Of a DNA stretch of 64,000 bases, positions 30,885-39,991 are shown in pieces. The notes under the pieces are model-generated. The model did no database searches. It worked only from the letters and a program-made list of their open reading frames with translations, and was not told the origin of the DNA. The DNA is taken from positions 1 to 64,000 of the forward strand of contig NZ_JAPCIO010000003.1 in NCBI RefSeq assembly GCF_025909975.1, written 5' to 3'. The translations under genes and the position numbers were made by a program. Numbering within the stretch: the first letter of the stretch is position 1; the number at the start of each line of letters is the position of its first letter. Source of the stretch: Flavobacterium lacisediminis. GTDB taxonomy: Bacteria; Bacteroidota; Bacteroidia; Flavobacteriales; Flavobacteriaceae.

Positions 30885-31457
30885 TTATTTAATTTCTTTT
30901 ATGATTTGGACAGGATTTCCAGCCGCTATAAAATTTGATGGTACACTTTTAGTTACAACAGAGCCATTTCCGATAACTGAATTTTCTCCAATAGTAACTC
31001 CTTTTAAAATGGTAACGTTATCGCCTATAAACACATTTTTTTCAATTACAATTTCAGCTGATTTTGGTGTTCCAGAAATTCGATTATCAATTTCTAAAGA
31101 ATGTCCGTCATTATCCAAAATGGAACAATTAACTCCTATCAAAACATTATCCTGAATTGTAATTTCATATAATGCTTCAATTGTACAATGATTATTTATA
31201 GCAACATTATTTCCAATTCTAATTTCACTTTCCGAGTTTCTTGCTTCAAAATAAGAGTAATGCGAATAATAATTAGGTGAATTTATTACACCTATTTGGA
31301 CATTTTCACCAAAAGAAATTTTCCCTTTTCCATTTAAAATCAAAGGATGATATAATTTGGGCTGACCCGAAACTTGCTTACACGAAGACAAGCTTTTATA
31401 TTTTAAAATGCGAAGCTTTACAAAAGCAAACTGTTTCAATTGATGTAAAATCCCCAT
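30885..31457 (-). CDS. Hexapeptide-repeat acyltransferase (left-handed beta helix)
   Basis: 190 residues with isoleucine/valine-rich hexapeptide repeats from about 60 to 185 (IRIGNNVAINNHCTIEA, IGVNCSILDNDGHS, VFIGDNVTILKGVTIGENSVIGNGSVV). The tail FIAAGNPVQIIKEIK is shared with maltose/galactoside O-acetyltransferases; the His in NDGHS is the likely catalytic base. In this setting it could acetylate an amino sugar made by the adjacent aminotransferase, or an O-position of the glycan. It sits immediately between the aminotransferase (TAA then ATG) and the flippase with no spacing, so they are coupled. Confidence 0.85.
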   Translation of the reverse strand: MGILHQLKQFAFVKLRILKYKSLSSCKQVSGQPKLYHPLILNGKGKISFGENVQIGVINSPNYYSHYSYFEARNSESEIRIGNNVAINNHCTIEALYEITIQDNVLIGVNCSILDNDGHSLEIDNRISGTPKSAEIVIEKNVFIGDNVTILKGVTIGENSVIGNGSVVTKSVPSNFIAAGNPVQIIKEIK

Positions 31458-32558
31458 TTAATAGTTGTTTAAAGTTGTGATAATGTGCTGAATTTCGGAT
31501 GCCTTTAAACCTGAATTTAATGGAATACTCAACACTTCGTTGTGAATTTTTTCAGTGATTGGAAATTCTAAAAGATTCCAGCACTCCATAGCTTTTTGTT
31601 TGTGAGGTGGAATTGGATAATGAATCATGGTTTCAATTCCGTTTTCATTCAAATAATTTTGCAAATCCGTTCGATTTGAAGTTCGGATGACAAATAAATG
31701 AAACACGTGATTTTGAGATAAATCCCAACTTGGCATTATAATTTTATCGTTTTTAATTTCCGAAAGATAGCGTTTTGCCATACTTCTTCTAAATTCGTTT
31801 TCAGAATCTAACTGCTTCAATTTAATATTTAAAAAAGCAGCTTGTAATTCGTCTAATCTTGAATTAACGCCAATAATTTCGTTTTCATATTTTACTTTCG
31901 AACCGTAATTTCGCATCGAAAACAAAACTTCTGCTAATGCGTCATCATTAGTTGTAATCGCTCCGGCATCACCTAAAGCACCTAAATTTTTACCTGGATA
32001 AAAACTAAAACCAGCAGCATGACTTAAATTACCAGCTTTTTCATTTTCTGAAAACTGACTTCCATGTGCTTGAGCTGCATCTTCTATTACTAAGAGATTA
32101 TGTTTTTGTGCGATTTCATTAATAGCTTTCATTTCAGCTAATTGACCATACAAATGAACGGGTAAAATGGCTTTGGTTTTTGAAGTAATTTTAGCTTCAA
32201 TTTCTTCAGGATTGATATTGAAAGTTTCCAAACGAGGTTCGACTAAAACAGGAACTAAATCAGCTTGTAAAACGGCTAGAATACTTGCAATATAAGTATT
32301 AGCTGGAACTATAACTTCATCTCCTTTATTTAATTTTCCTAAATGGACATAGGCTTTAAAAATTAGTACTAAAGCATCTAATCCGTTACCAACTCCTGTG
32401 CAATGTTTTGTTCTGCAATAAGTAGCAAAATCGGTTTCAAATTGTTTTACCTCATTACCTAAAATATACCAACCACCTTCTAGAAATTGCTTCATTTTTT
32501 TCTCAAAAGCAGTTTCAAAAGGTTGATTTAGTTTTTTTAAATTTAGGAAATGTATCAT
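31458..32558 (-). CDS. DegT/DnrJ/EryC1/StrS-family sugar aminotransferase
   Basis: 366 residues, PLP-dependent. The Schiff-base lysine is K190 in [15 protein letters not shown]. Other signatures: [11 protein letters not shown] (residues 55-65), [20 protein letters not shown] and [13 protein letters not shown]. Enzymes of this family transaminate keto sugars. Together with the FdtA-like ketoisomerase at 25961 it points to a 3-amino-3,6-dideoxyhexose (FdtB/QdtB role), though no sequence feature I can see proves the 3-position. ATGA overlap with the upstream FemAB-like gene and abutting start of the acyltransferase show a tight operon. Confidence 0.9.
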   Translation of the reverse strand: MIHFLNLKKLNQPFETAFEKKMKQFLEGGWYILGNEVKQFETDFATYCRTKHCTGVGNGLDALVLIFKAYVHLGKLNKGDEVIVPANTYIASILAVLQADLVPVLVEPRLETFNINPEEIEAKITSKTKAILPVHLYGQLAEMKAINEIAQKHNLLVIEDAAQAHGSQFSENEKAGNLSHAAGFSFYPGKNLGALGDAGAITTNDDALAEVLFSMRNYGSKVKYENEIIGVNSRLDELQAAFLNIKLKQLDSENEFRRSMAKRYLSEIKNDKIIMPSWDLSQNHVFHLFVIRTSNRTDLQNYLNENGIETMIHYPIPPHKQKAMECWNLLEFPITEKIHNEVLSIPLNSGLKASEIQHIITTLNNY

Positions 32559-33532
32559 ATCAAAACGTTTTCTAAAAGTCTGTAATTTTTGGTTTCAATT
32601 TCATAAAAATTTTGAACGATTGTTCTTGCTCCAAAACCTTCTTTCCAAAACAATAATCCTTGATTAATATTTTGTCCTTGATTTTCATTGGAAATTCCGA
32701 AATCAAAATATTTTTTATTACGAAACGTATAAGTTATTAATCTGTTGTGTAAAAAGTCTAAACTTCCAGTTGTGTTTTTTGATTCATCTGCCGAAATATA
32801 CTGTGAATGTGACACAAAATCACTTTCAAAAACTGTTGTCCCTGCAATGATTTTTCCTTCTTTATAAACGTTGAACTGTCTAATATTATTTGGAAATTTC
32901 GATTTCAAATACGTCATTTCTTCAAGTGAATGAACTGGTTTTGTATTGTATTTTTGTTCTAAATTAGGAAGTAATATTTCATTCCAAAAAGTAGTAAAAT
33001 CGTGTTCTTCTTTGAATTCTAAACCAAAATCAGCACCTCTTTTTATTCCTTCTGCCCTACTACTGCTAAATTCGAAATCGGTTTCTAAATTAATCACAGA
33101 CAAGCTATCTCTTCTAATTAATTTGGCATTTAAAATAAAACTCAAATATTCCATTTCGTCTGAAGGCGATTCGTGATAAATAGCTGGCAATTGTTTTAAA
33201 TAAAGTGACGTAATTGAATTTTCATTCAAATACTTCAACAAAAAATACAGCATTTCAATTACATCTTGCAATTTTGATTTTTGATTCAAAACCAAACCAC
33301 CATAAGTCAATCCTTGATGTGAATGCAAAACATCTCCTACTCTATTTGCTGGTAAAATGGCTTTAAGAATATTCTTTTCATCGAAAATAAGAAGTGAAAA
33401 ATCTTGAAATCTATCTTGATGATATTCCATAAAATCACGATGAAACAAAAAAGTAGCATTTTTTGCTTGGGCTACAAATTTGTTCCACAACTCATAATGT
33501 TCACTTGAATATTTTTGAATCTTATATTCCAT
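32555..33532 (-). CDS. FemAB/GNAT-like acyl- or aminoacyltransferase
   Basis: 325 residues with two GNAT-like halves. The first contains [37 protein letters not shown] and [13 protein letters not shown], which resemble FemAB/BioF2-like proteins. The second has [27 protein letters not shown] and [28 protein letters not shown]. Such proteins in glycan loci transfer acyl or amino-acid groups to sugars or peptides. First gene of the minus-strand operon running to 28325, with a 4-base ATGA overlap to the aminotransferase. Exact substrate unknown. Confidence 0.72.
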   Translation of the reverse strand: MEYKIQKYSSEHYELWNKFVAQAKNATFLFHRDFMEYHQDRFQDFSLLIFDEKNILKAILPANRVGDVLHSHQGLTYGGLVLNQKSKLQDVIEMLYFLLKYLNENSITSLYLKQLPAIYHESPSDEMEYLSFILNAKLIRRDSLSVINLETDFEFSSSRAEGIKRGADFGLEFKEEHDFTTFWNEILLPNLEQKYNTKPVHSLEEMTYLKSKFPNNIRQFNVYKEGKIIAGTTVFESDFVSHSQYISADESKNTTGSLDFLHNRLITYTFRNKKYFDFGISNENQGQNINQGLLFWKEGFGARTIVQNFYEIETKNYRLLENVLI

Positions 33533-33642
33533 AAATACCTTAAAATAATTCGGAAAATTACTAATTTTTTACGTCATCTGAATTCAATATGCTGATTTTT
33601 AAAAAAAATATAGTAAATTGGAACCAAATTAATGGCTCTCAA

Positions 33643-35430
33643 ATGATTAAAAAAATATTTTCTCTATTTGTTTTTATATTCCTACTGACTAACTTTTCTG
33701 CTTTTGGGCAAGACATTTCATTATACACCCAAGTCAATGGTCGTTATGATTTTACTTTTGTGGGAAATACTATGAATACTGCTGAAAATAATCCTACACC
33801 TTTCTATGTTACCAATACTTCATCTTCTGCAACCCTTAACTTAGGTCCTAGTGATACAGTTGTAAGAGCTTATCTGTATTGGGCCGGAAGTGGAGATGGT
33901 GATTTTGAAGTCGATTTAAATGGAACAATAATTACTCCAGACAGAACATTTTCGCATTCTCGCTTTTTTGACCCTAACACATTTACTTATTTTAGTGCTT
34001 TTAAAGATATTACAACATTGGTACAAACCACTGGAAATGGCACTTACACACTATCTAACTTAGATATTTCAGCTTTTGAAGCTTTGCATTTTTCTAGAAA
34101 AACTAATTTCGCAGGATGGGCAATTTTAATCGTTTATGAAAACCCAAGTTTACCTCTTAATCAACTAAATATTTACGACGGCTTGCAGGGAGTTCCAGAT
34201 GCGTTACAAATAGATTTAACTAATTTATATGTACTAAACAATGCTAATGCGAAAGCAGGTTTTATAGCTTGGGAAGGCGATTCGCAGTTACCAACTGAAA
34301 CTTTTACCGTTAATGGAACTGTTATTAGTAATCCATTTAATCCGGTAAATAATGTATTTAATAGTACCAATTCTGTTACAGGTTCCAACCAATTGTATAA
34401 CATGGATTTGGATATTTATGATATTGATAGTTATATTTCTATTGGAGATACAGATGCTTCAATTACTCTTACCTCTTTTCAGGATTTTATCATGATAAAT
34501 ACGGTTATTACCAAATTAAATAGTCAATTACCCGATGCAACAATAGTTCTTAATAATCCCACTACAGCATGTGATTCTAGGGAAGTAAATCTTGATTTTA
34601 CAGTATCGAATGTTAACAGTACTGAAATTTTACAAACGAATACACCTATAACATTTTATGTTGGAACCGAAGCCATTGGAACAACTTATACTCAAAATAT
34701 AATTCCTATTGGAGGAAGTGAAAACGGAAATATAACGTTAACAATTCCAAATACGATACCTGCTAATTTCACTCTTTTAGCAGTTGTAGATGATTCTGGA
34801 AATGGAAGTGGAATCGTAACAGAATTAGTTGAAAACAATAATACTTTTGAAATTGATATTGAACTAACGGTTTCTCCAACTTTCAATACTTTATCACCAT
34901 TAATAACTTGTAATTTAGGATTAACAAGAGGTATTTTTGATTTTTCAGAATATGCATTATTAGTTAAAACAAATCCATTACATATTGTTAGTTTTCACGA
35001 AACCTACAATGATGCATTTCAAAACTTAAATCCAATTACTGCTATTTCAAATTACGAAGCTATTACAACTCCAAAAGAAATTTTTGTTAGAATTGATAAT
35101 GGGTGTTTTTCAATTACTTCTTTTTTATTATTAACAGAAAACTGTCCACCTATCGTTTATAATGCCGTTTCTCCCAATGGAGATGGTTCAAACGACTCTT
35201 TTTTCATAGATGGTCTTCGTGATATTTTTGTAAATTTTGAATTACTAATTTACAATCGTTGGGGCAAACATTTATGGACAGGAAACAACAACAAAGCGGA
35301 TTGGGATGGCTACGTGGAAGAAGGTGTTGGAAGTACTTTAGCGCCTGCTGGAACTTATTATTATATCCTTTATTTAAATGATCCTAATTATAAAGAACCT
35401 TTAACAGGTTATTTATATATAAATAGATAG
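33643..35430 (+). CDS. T9SS type B secreted protein with gliding-motility C-terminal domain
   Basis: 595 residues from the ATG at 33643, which gives signal peptide MIKKIFSLFVFIFLLTNFSAFGQ; the frame is open 18 codons further up but that extension precedes the signal. Residues about 20-260 are a beta domain (VVRAYLYWAGSGDGDFEVDL, AGWAILIVYENPSLPLNQLN). A second beta region follows (DATIVLNNPTTACDSREVNLDF). The last 90 residues are the type B sorting domain: NAVSPNGDGSNDSFFIDG, LLIYNRWGKHLWTG, WDGYVEEG, LAPAGTYYYIL and LTGYLYINR. It therefore crosses the outer membrane by T9SS. Convergent with the RDD gene, 5 bases between stops. Confidence 0.93.
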   Translation: MIKKIFSLFVFIFLLTNFSAFGQDISLYTQVNGRYDFTFVGNTMNTAENNPTPFYVTNTSSSATLNLGPSDTVVRAYLYWAGSGDGDFEVDLNGTIITPDRTFSHSRFFDPNTFTYFSAFKDITTLVQTTGNGTYTLSNLDISAFEALHFSRKTNFAGWAILIVYENPSLPLNQLNIYDGLQGVPDALQIDLTNLYVLNNANAKAGFIAWEGDSQLPTETFTVNGTVISNPFNPVNNVFNSTNSVTGSNQLYNMDLDIYDIDSYISIGDTDASITLTSFQDFIMINTVITKLNSQLPDATIVLNNPTTACDSREVNLDFTVSNVNSTEILQTNTPITFYVGTEAIGTTYTQNIIPIGGSENGNITLTIPNTIPANFTLLAVVDDSGNGSGIVTELVENNNTFEIDIELTVSPTFNTLSPLITCNLGLTRGIFDFSEYALLVKTNPLHIVSFHETYNDAFQNLNPITAISNYEAITTPKEIFVRIDNGCFSITSFLLLTENCPPIVYNAVSPNGDGSNDSFFIDGLRDIFVNFELLIYNRWGKHLWTGNNNKADWDGYVEEGVGSTLAPAGTYYYILYLNDPNYKEPLTGYLYINR

Positions 35431-35435
35431 TTCAT

Positions 35436-36176
35436 TTACATATTTTGTGTGTAATAATTATAATCTTTCAATAAAGTTCTAATAAAATCTTGATCATTAC
35501 CTGATTGATTTTTTATACCAGTCACTGCGATTACTTTTTCTCTCAATTTTACAATAGTCTGAAAATCTCTTGACACAATAGCTATTTCAAATGTTTCTTT
35601 AATAATTCTGACATCATTATCAGAAAGTTTAATGACTAATGGATATGTTGGAACATAATCGGCATGAACATCTTGAATAATAGTATGATTTATGTTAATT
35701 TTATTTTTCAAAGTAATAACTGCTGTACCAGCAGCCATATCGCCTAAACGTTGATTTTTTTTGCTAGCAATAACAGCTATTAAGGCTATGACACCATTAC
35801 CTATAAATATTTCTACTAATCTAAATAACCATCGCACTAAATAATCTCCAAAGCTAGCCTGGTAACCATCTAACTTAATTACTTTCGTCTTCATTATTCT
35901 TTTTCCAATTGTTTGTCCTTCCCATAAACTTTCTTGTACGATAGTATAAAACATTATTGGTGAATAGATTAACAAGTAAATAGCCATTACAGACCAATTA
36001 TCTAAGCCTTCTATTGCAGCTGACAAACCAGATAAATCTAAAATAAAACCTACAACTATTGCATACGCTATCATGACAAGAAAATCAAGCAGTTGTGCGA
36101 AAATTCGGTCGCCTACAGAAGCTGCTGTAAAATTTATATTTACATTTTGTGTAGTATTTATTGATAATTGTGTCAT
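35436..36176 (-). CDS. RDD-family membrane protein
   Basis: 246 residues. The RDD domain covers about 15-160: SVGDRIFAQLLDFLVMIAY with the first Arg and Asp, then LIYSPIMFYTIVQESLWEGQTIGKRIM, and QRLGDMAAGTAVITL. The C-terminal 80 residues are cytoplasmic-looking (YPLVIKLSDNDVRIIKETFE). The start lies only 20 bases from that of the divergent SpoIIM-like gene. RDD proteins often occur with SpoIIM, MoxR and DUF58 genes across bacteria, so it belongs functionally to the operon at 36197-42360. Function of the set is not established. Confidence 0.92.
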   Translation of the reverse strand: MTQLSINTTQNVNINFTAASVGDRIFAQLLDFLVMIAYAIVVGFILDLSGLSAAIEGLDNWSVMAIYLLIYSPIMFYTIVQESLWEGQTIGKRIMKTKVIKLDGYQASFGDYLVRWLFRLVEIFIGNGVIALIAVIASKKNQRLGDMAAGTAVITLKNKININHTIIQDVHADYVPTYPLVIKLSDNDVRIIKETFEIAIVSRDFQTIVKLREKVIAVTGIKNQSGNDQDFIRTLLKDYNYYTQNM

Positions 36177-36196
36177 ATTTTATAATTTAGCATTTC

Positions 36197-37174
36197 ATGA
36201 GAGAAATAGCATTCATAAAGCAAAATAAAGAAAAATGGCTTGAATTTGAGCAAGCAATTTTTGGTAAAGCTAAAAAAAATCCAGATGATTTAGCAAATCT
36301 GTACATACATTTAGTAAATGATTTATCATATGCACAAACGTATTACCCTAAAAGTAAAACAGTTGTATATCTGAATCATTTAGCGGCACAAACGTATCAA
36401 AAAATTTATAAGACCAAGAGAACCGAAACTAATAGAATCAAACATTTCTTTTTAACAGAAGTTCCTCTTTTGGTTTATGAATATAGAAGATATGTCCTTT
36501 ATGCATTTTTGATTTTTTTTACTTTAACAGCAATTGGAGTAATTTCTGCTAAAAACGACGATTCATTCGTTAGATTAATTTTAGGAGATCAATATGTAAA
36601 TATGACTTTAGAAAATATTGAAGATGGAAATCCAGTTGCCGTATATAAAACAGGCAGCAACTGGGGTGGTTTCATAGCAATTACTTTAAATAATTTAAAA
36701 GTAGGAGCTCTCTCCTATTTTTTTGGAATTTTCATTGGTATTGGGACTTTCTATGTTTTACTTAATAACTGCATAATGCTAGGTTCGTTTCAGTATTTTT
36801 TTTACCACAGGGGCGTTTTTTGGGAAAGTGTTAGAGGAATTTGGATTCATGGTTCAATGGAGATTTTCGCTATGGTAATTGAAGCTGGAGCAGGTTTTAT
36901 TTTAGGTGCAAGTATTTTATTTCCAAAAACCTTTTCACGATTAAATTCTTTTAAAATTGGTTTTCAAAATAGTTTCAAAATATTTTTAAGTACAATGCCT
37001 TTTACATTTGCTGCTGGTTTTTTAGAAGGATATGTAACAAGATATTCTATGGAAATGCCAACATACCTTAGTGTTGGAATTATATTAGTAACGTTATCAT
37101 TCATCAGTTTTTATTATTTAATTTATCCTTTCATAGTTCATAAAAAAGCAAAAAAATATGTTTCAACTTTATAA
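36197..37174 (+). CDS. SpoIIM-like (stage II sporulation protein M family) membrane protein
   Basis: 325 residues. The cytoplasmic N-terminus has the family pattern NPDDLANLYIHLVNDLSYAQ and VYLNHLAAQTYQKIY. About five to six membrane segments follow, with the conserved GALSYFFGIFIGIGTFYVLL and WIHGSMEIFAMVIEAGAGFILG. In Bacillus, SpoIIM belongs to a peptidoglycan-remodelling complex for engulfment; non-sporulating bacteria carry homologues beside MoxR genes. First gene of the operon, overlapping the next by 17 bases. The promoter cannot fit in the 20-base divergent spacer and must lie partly in the RDD coding region. Confidence 0.9.
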   Translation: MREIAFIKQNKEKWLEFEQAIFGKAKKNPDDLANLYIHLVNDLSYAQTYYPKSKTVVYLNHLAAQTYQKIYKTKRTETNRIKHFFLTEVPLLVYEYRRYVLYAFLIFFTLTAIGVISAKNDDSFVRLILGDQYVNMTLENIEDGNPVAVYKTGSNWGGFIAITLNNLKVGALSYFFGIFIGIGTFYVLLNNCIMLGSFQYFFYHRGVFWESVRGIWIHGSMEIFAMVIEAGAGFILGASILFPKTFSRLNSFKIGFQNSFKIFLSTMPFTFAAGFLEGYVTRYSMEMPTYLSVGIILVTLSFISFYYLIYPFIVHKKAKKYVSTL

Positions 37175-38096
37175 AAAAAGAGAGTTTAGTGCTCTTATAG
37201 GTGATACTTTTAACTTTTTTAAGTTGGAAGGAAAAAATTATTTTAAAAACTACTTCATTATTAACGGAGGGTTACTATTGCTTCTGGTTGTTGTGATTTA
37301 TTTATTCTCAAACATATTCATCAAAGGTACTTTTGAAGGACTTCGAAATGGAAATCAAAACAGTTTGGCTAATGAAATATATGGTAATATTGGACTATTC
37401 ATTGGTTTTGGAATTGCCATGATTTTTCTAATAATGCTAATATCAATTATCAACTATTCATTTCCTGTTGGTTATTTAAAACTAATTGAAGAAAAAAAGG
37501 AAAGAAACTTCGAAAATTTATTTAAATACTTTAAAAGTAAATTAGGCAGAATCATAGCGTTTTATTTTTTATCATTAATCATATTATTGCCTTTGTTGGC
37601 AATAGTTGTAGCTCTAACCTTTTTATCAATTTTTATTTTGATAGGAATTCCACTGATTTTTTTATTGCTACCAACATTAACAAGTTTTATTGCCTTAACT
37701 TATTTTCACTATATAACAGAAGAAATAGGTTATTTTGAAGCAATAAAAAAAGCAGTTCAAATGCTAAAAAGTAAATATTGGCCTATCATTGGTTCTACAT
37801 TTATTATACAAATGATTGTTCAAATAACACTTGGAATTTTTACATTAATTCCTTACTTTATAGGACTCATAACTATTTTTTCAAATCCAGAATCATTGCA
37901 ACAAAATCCTGACAATGCTATTTCTTTTGTTATGATTTTACTTCTTGTTATTGTTATAATTTCAATCATATTTAATTATACACTACAAAATATCGTTTTA
38001 ATTAACCAAGGCGTCATTTTTTACAGTTGTAAAGAAGAAACAGAAAACGTTAGCATCAAAAACAACATCGATTTAATAGGAACAGATGAAGCTTAA
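37158..38096 (+). CDS. Polytopic membrane protein of the MoxR operon
   Basis: 312 residues, about six membrane segments in two groups (IINGGLLLLLVVVIYLF, LSLIILLPLLAIVVALTF, ISFVMILLLVIVIISI). The first 25 residues (KKREFSALIGDTFNFFKLEGKNY) are amphipathic and precede the first segment. A cytoplasmic patch has FEAIKKAVQMLKSKYWPII, a pattern seen in uncharacterised membrane proteins that stand in this position in flavobacteria. No enzyme motif is visible. It overlaps the SpoIIM-like gene by 17 bases and the DUF4129 gene by 11, so it is part of the same translationally coupled set. Confidence 0.78.
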   Translation: MFQLYKKREFSALIGDTFNFFKLEGKNYFKNYFIINGGLLLLLVVVIYLFSNIFIKGTFEGLRNGNQNSLANEIYGNIGLFIGFGIAMIFLIMLISIINYSFPVGYLKLIEEKKERNFENLFKYFKSKLGRIIAFYFLSLIILLPLLAIVVALTFLSIFILIGIPLIFLLLPTLTSFIALTYFHYITEEIGYFEAIKKAVQMLKSKYWPIIGSTFIIQMIVQITLGIFTLIPYFIGLITIFSNPESLQQNPDNAISFVMILLLVIVIISIIFNYTLQNIVLINQGVIFYSCKEETENVSIKNNIDLIGTDEA

Positions 38097-38796
38097 ATTC
38101 GTATTTTTTTACTTTATATTTTTCCTTGGATTGGATGTGACTATTTCACAAATCCAAATTGATTCTGTTGCTTATCAATCTAGAAAATTTGATAATTTAA
38201 AAGAAAAATATTCCGATTCTGACTTTAACTATATTGAAAAACCCGTAAAAGTTGACACAAATGCATGGGATAGATTTTGGAATGAAGTAGGTCGTTTTTT
38301 AAGTAACTTATTCGATTTTGGCAATGGTCCAAATAGTTTAAGTGGCTTAGAAATTACTATGAAGGTTATTGCTATTTTAATTATCCTATTCGTTGTTTAT
38401 CTAATTGTTAAAACCATTATTAACAAAGAAGGAGGCTGGATATTTAGCAAGTCTTCAAATAAAATTACAGTTTCAGAAACATCAGAAGAAAATATTCATG
38501 CACTTGATTTTAATACCTTAATAACAAAAGTTAAAAACGAAAAAAATTATCGATTAGCAACACGATATTATTATTTATGGTTGCTAAAAACGTTTTCTGA
38601 CAAAAGCATTATAGAATGGGATATTGAAAAAACCAATGGAGATTACTTAAATGAAATCAAAACTATTGAATTAAAAAATGAGTTTCAATTTTTATCATAC
38701 GTTTACGAATATAGTTGGTATGGTGAATTTGATTTAACAGAAACTGACTTTGAAAAAACAGAAATAGCATTTTTAAAATTAATCACTAAAAAATAA
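38086..38796 (+). CDS. DUF4129 domain protein
   Basis: 236 residues. It starts with a signal-like hydrophobic stretch (FVFFYFIFFLGLDVTIS). A periplasmic segment follows to about residue 90, then one membrane helix (VIAILIILFVVYLIVKTII). The cytoplasmic C-terminal DUF4129 domain reads NYRLATRYYYLWLLKTFSDKSIIEWDIEKTNGDYL, then FLSYVYEYSWYGEFDLTETDF, with the conserved TN-x-DY and WYG. It overlaps the previous gene by 11 bases; the next starts 1 base after its stop. DUF4129 proteins accompany MoxR/DUF58 pairs in several phyla. Confidence 0.88.
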   Translation: MKLKFVFFYFIFFLGLDVTISQIQIDSVAYQSRKFDNLKEKYSDSDFNYIEKPVKVDTNAWDRFWNEVGRFLSNLFDFGNGPNSLSGLEITMKVIAILIILFVVYLIVKTIINKEGGWIFSKSSNKITVSETSEENIHALDFNTLITKVKNEKNYRLATRYYYLWLLKTFSDKSIIEWDIEKTNGDYLNEIKTIELKNEFQFLSYVYEYSWYGEFDLTETDFEKTEIAFLKLITKK

Positions 38797-38797
38797 T

Positions 38798-39991
38798 ATG
38801 CCAAAGAGTCTAAAAATATACATATTTCTTTTAGTGCTGATTTTAATTGGCATTATTTGGGCTGATGCAACAAAAGAAAAACCAATTGATTGGAGTGAAA
38901 GTTATTCTCTAAACGAGAAAAAACCTTTTGGTCTTTATGTTTTCAATCAAGAACATAAAACTTTATTCAGTCCTCAAAAAGTAAAGAAATTCAACGAGTC
39001 TCCTTATGAGTATTTTGATAAAAATTACAATATTGAAAAATCAACATACAACATAAGAGGAACCATTTTATTAATAGAACACGAAACTAGTATAGATGAT
39101 TATTCTGAAAATGAGCTTTTTTATTTCGCTAGTCATGGTAATACCGTTTTTTTTAGTAACACTAATTTTTCTGAGAAATTTGCAGATTCTCTTGGTTTTG
39201 AAATAGCATACAATAACGACTTCTCCGATTCGCTAAAGTTCAAGTTAGAAAGAAATGCTAAACTTGATAACTTCCATTTTAACAAAGGAATCAACAACAC
39301 CTATTTCTCTAAAATTGATAGCAGTAAAACAGAAGTTTTAGGTACTCAAATTAATTCTAAAGGTGAAAAATTTGCAAATTTTATTAGAGTTCCATACAAA
39401 AACGGAAATTTTTACCTGCACTTGCAACCTGTTGCCTTTACAAATTATTACATTTTAAACAAAAACATCAAATACACTGAAGATATTTTAGGTTATATTC
39501 CATCACAGCATCCAATTTATTGGAAAGTAAAACAATATGATAATGAAGAATTATCAAATTCACCTATGCGTTATTTATTAAGCCAACCTGCATTAAAATG
39601 GGCTTGGTTTTTAGCTTGGATTACTTTTATGATTTTTATAGTTTTTAATGCAAAAAGAAGACAACGGATTATACCTATCAAAGAAAAATTAAAAAATACC
39701 ACCGTAGATTTTACAAAAACTATTGGAAATTTATATTACCAAGAAAGAAATCATCAAAATATTGTAGAGAAAAAGATTATATTCTTCCTAGAAAAAATTA
39801 GAAATGAATATTACATAGACACCTATAATTTGGATGATACATTTATAAACAGACTGAATCAAAAAACAGGAAAGAGCAAAAAAAACATTGAAGATGTTGT
39901 ACTCTTCATAAAAAAACTCAGAAATCAATCCAATACAACAGAAAAAGAATTAATAACGTTTAACGAACTTTTAGAAAAACTGAATTTATAA
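38798..39991 (+). CDS. DUF4350 domain protein
   Basis: 397 residues. An N-terminal membrane helix (YIFLLVLILIGIIWAD) is followed by a periplasmic domain of about 240 residues with KKPFGLYVFNQ, RGTILLIEHETSIDDYSENELFYFASHGNTVFFSN, which is the DUF4350 fold (a glutamine-amidotransferase-like sheet without an obvious catalytic Cys). A second helix (WAWFLAWITFMIFIVFNAK) leads to a cytoplasmic tail with KIRNEYYIDTYNLDDTFINRL. It overlaps the MoxR gene by one base (TAATG). The role is probably structural within the membrane complex. Confidence 0.85.
   Translation: MPKSLKIYIFLLVLILIGIIWADATKEKPIDWSESYSLNEKKPFGLYVFNQEHKTLFSPQKVKKFNESPYEYFDKNYNIEKSTYNIRGTILLIEHETSIDDYSENELFYFASHGNTVFFSNTNFSEKFADSLGFEIAYNNDFSDSLKFKLERNAKLDNFHFNKGINNTYFSKIDSSKTEVLGTQINSKGEKFANFIRVPYKNGNFYLHLQPVAFTNYYILNKNIKYTEDILGYIPSQHPIYWKVKQYDNEELSNSPMRYLLSQPALKWAWFLAWITFMIFIVFNAKRRQRIIPIKEKLKNTTVDFTKTIGNLYYQERNHQNIVEKKIIFFLEKIRNEYYIDTYNLDDTFINRLNQKTGKSKKNIEDVVLFIKKLRNQSNTTEKELITFNELLEKLNL

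Noticed and set aside
21743..33532. Horizontally acquired genomic island with integrase or IS borders
   Set aside because: Content suggests a variable glycan locus, but no integrase, transposase, tRNA gene or direct repeats mark its ends within the window.
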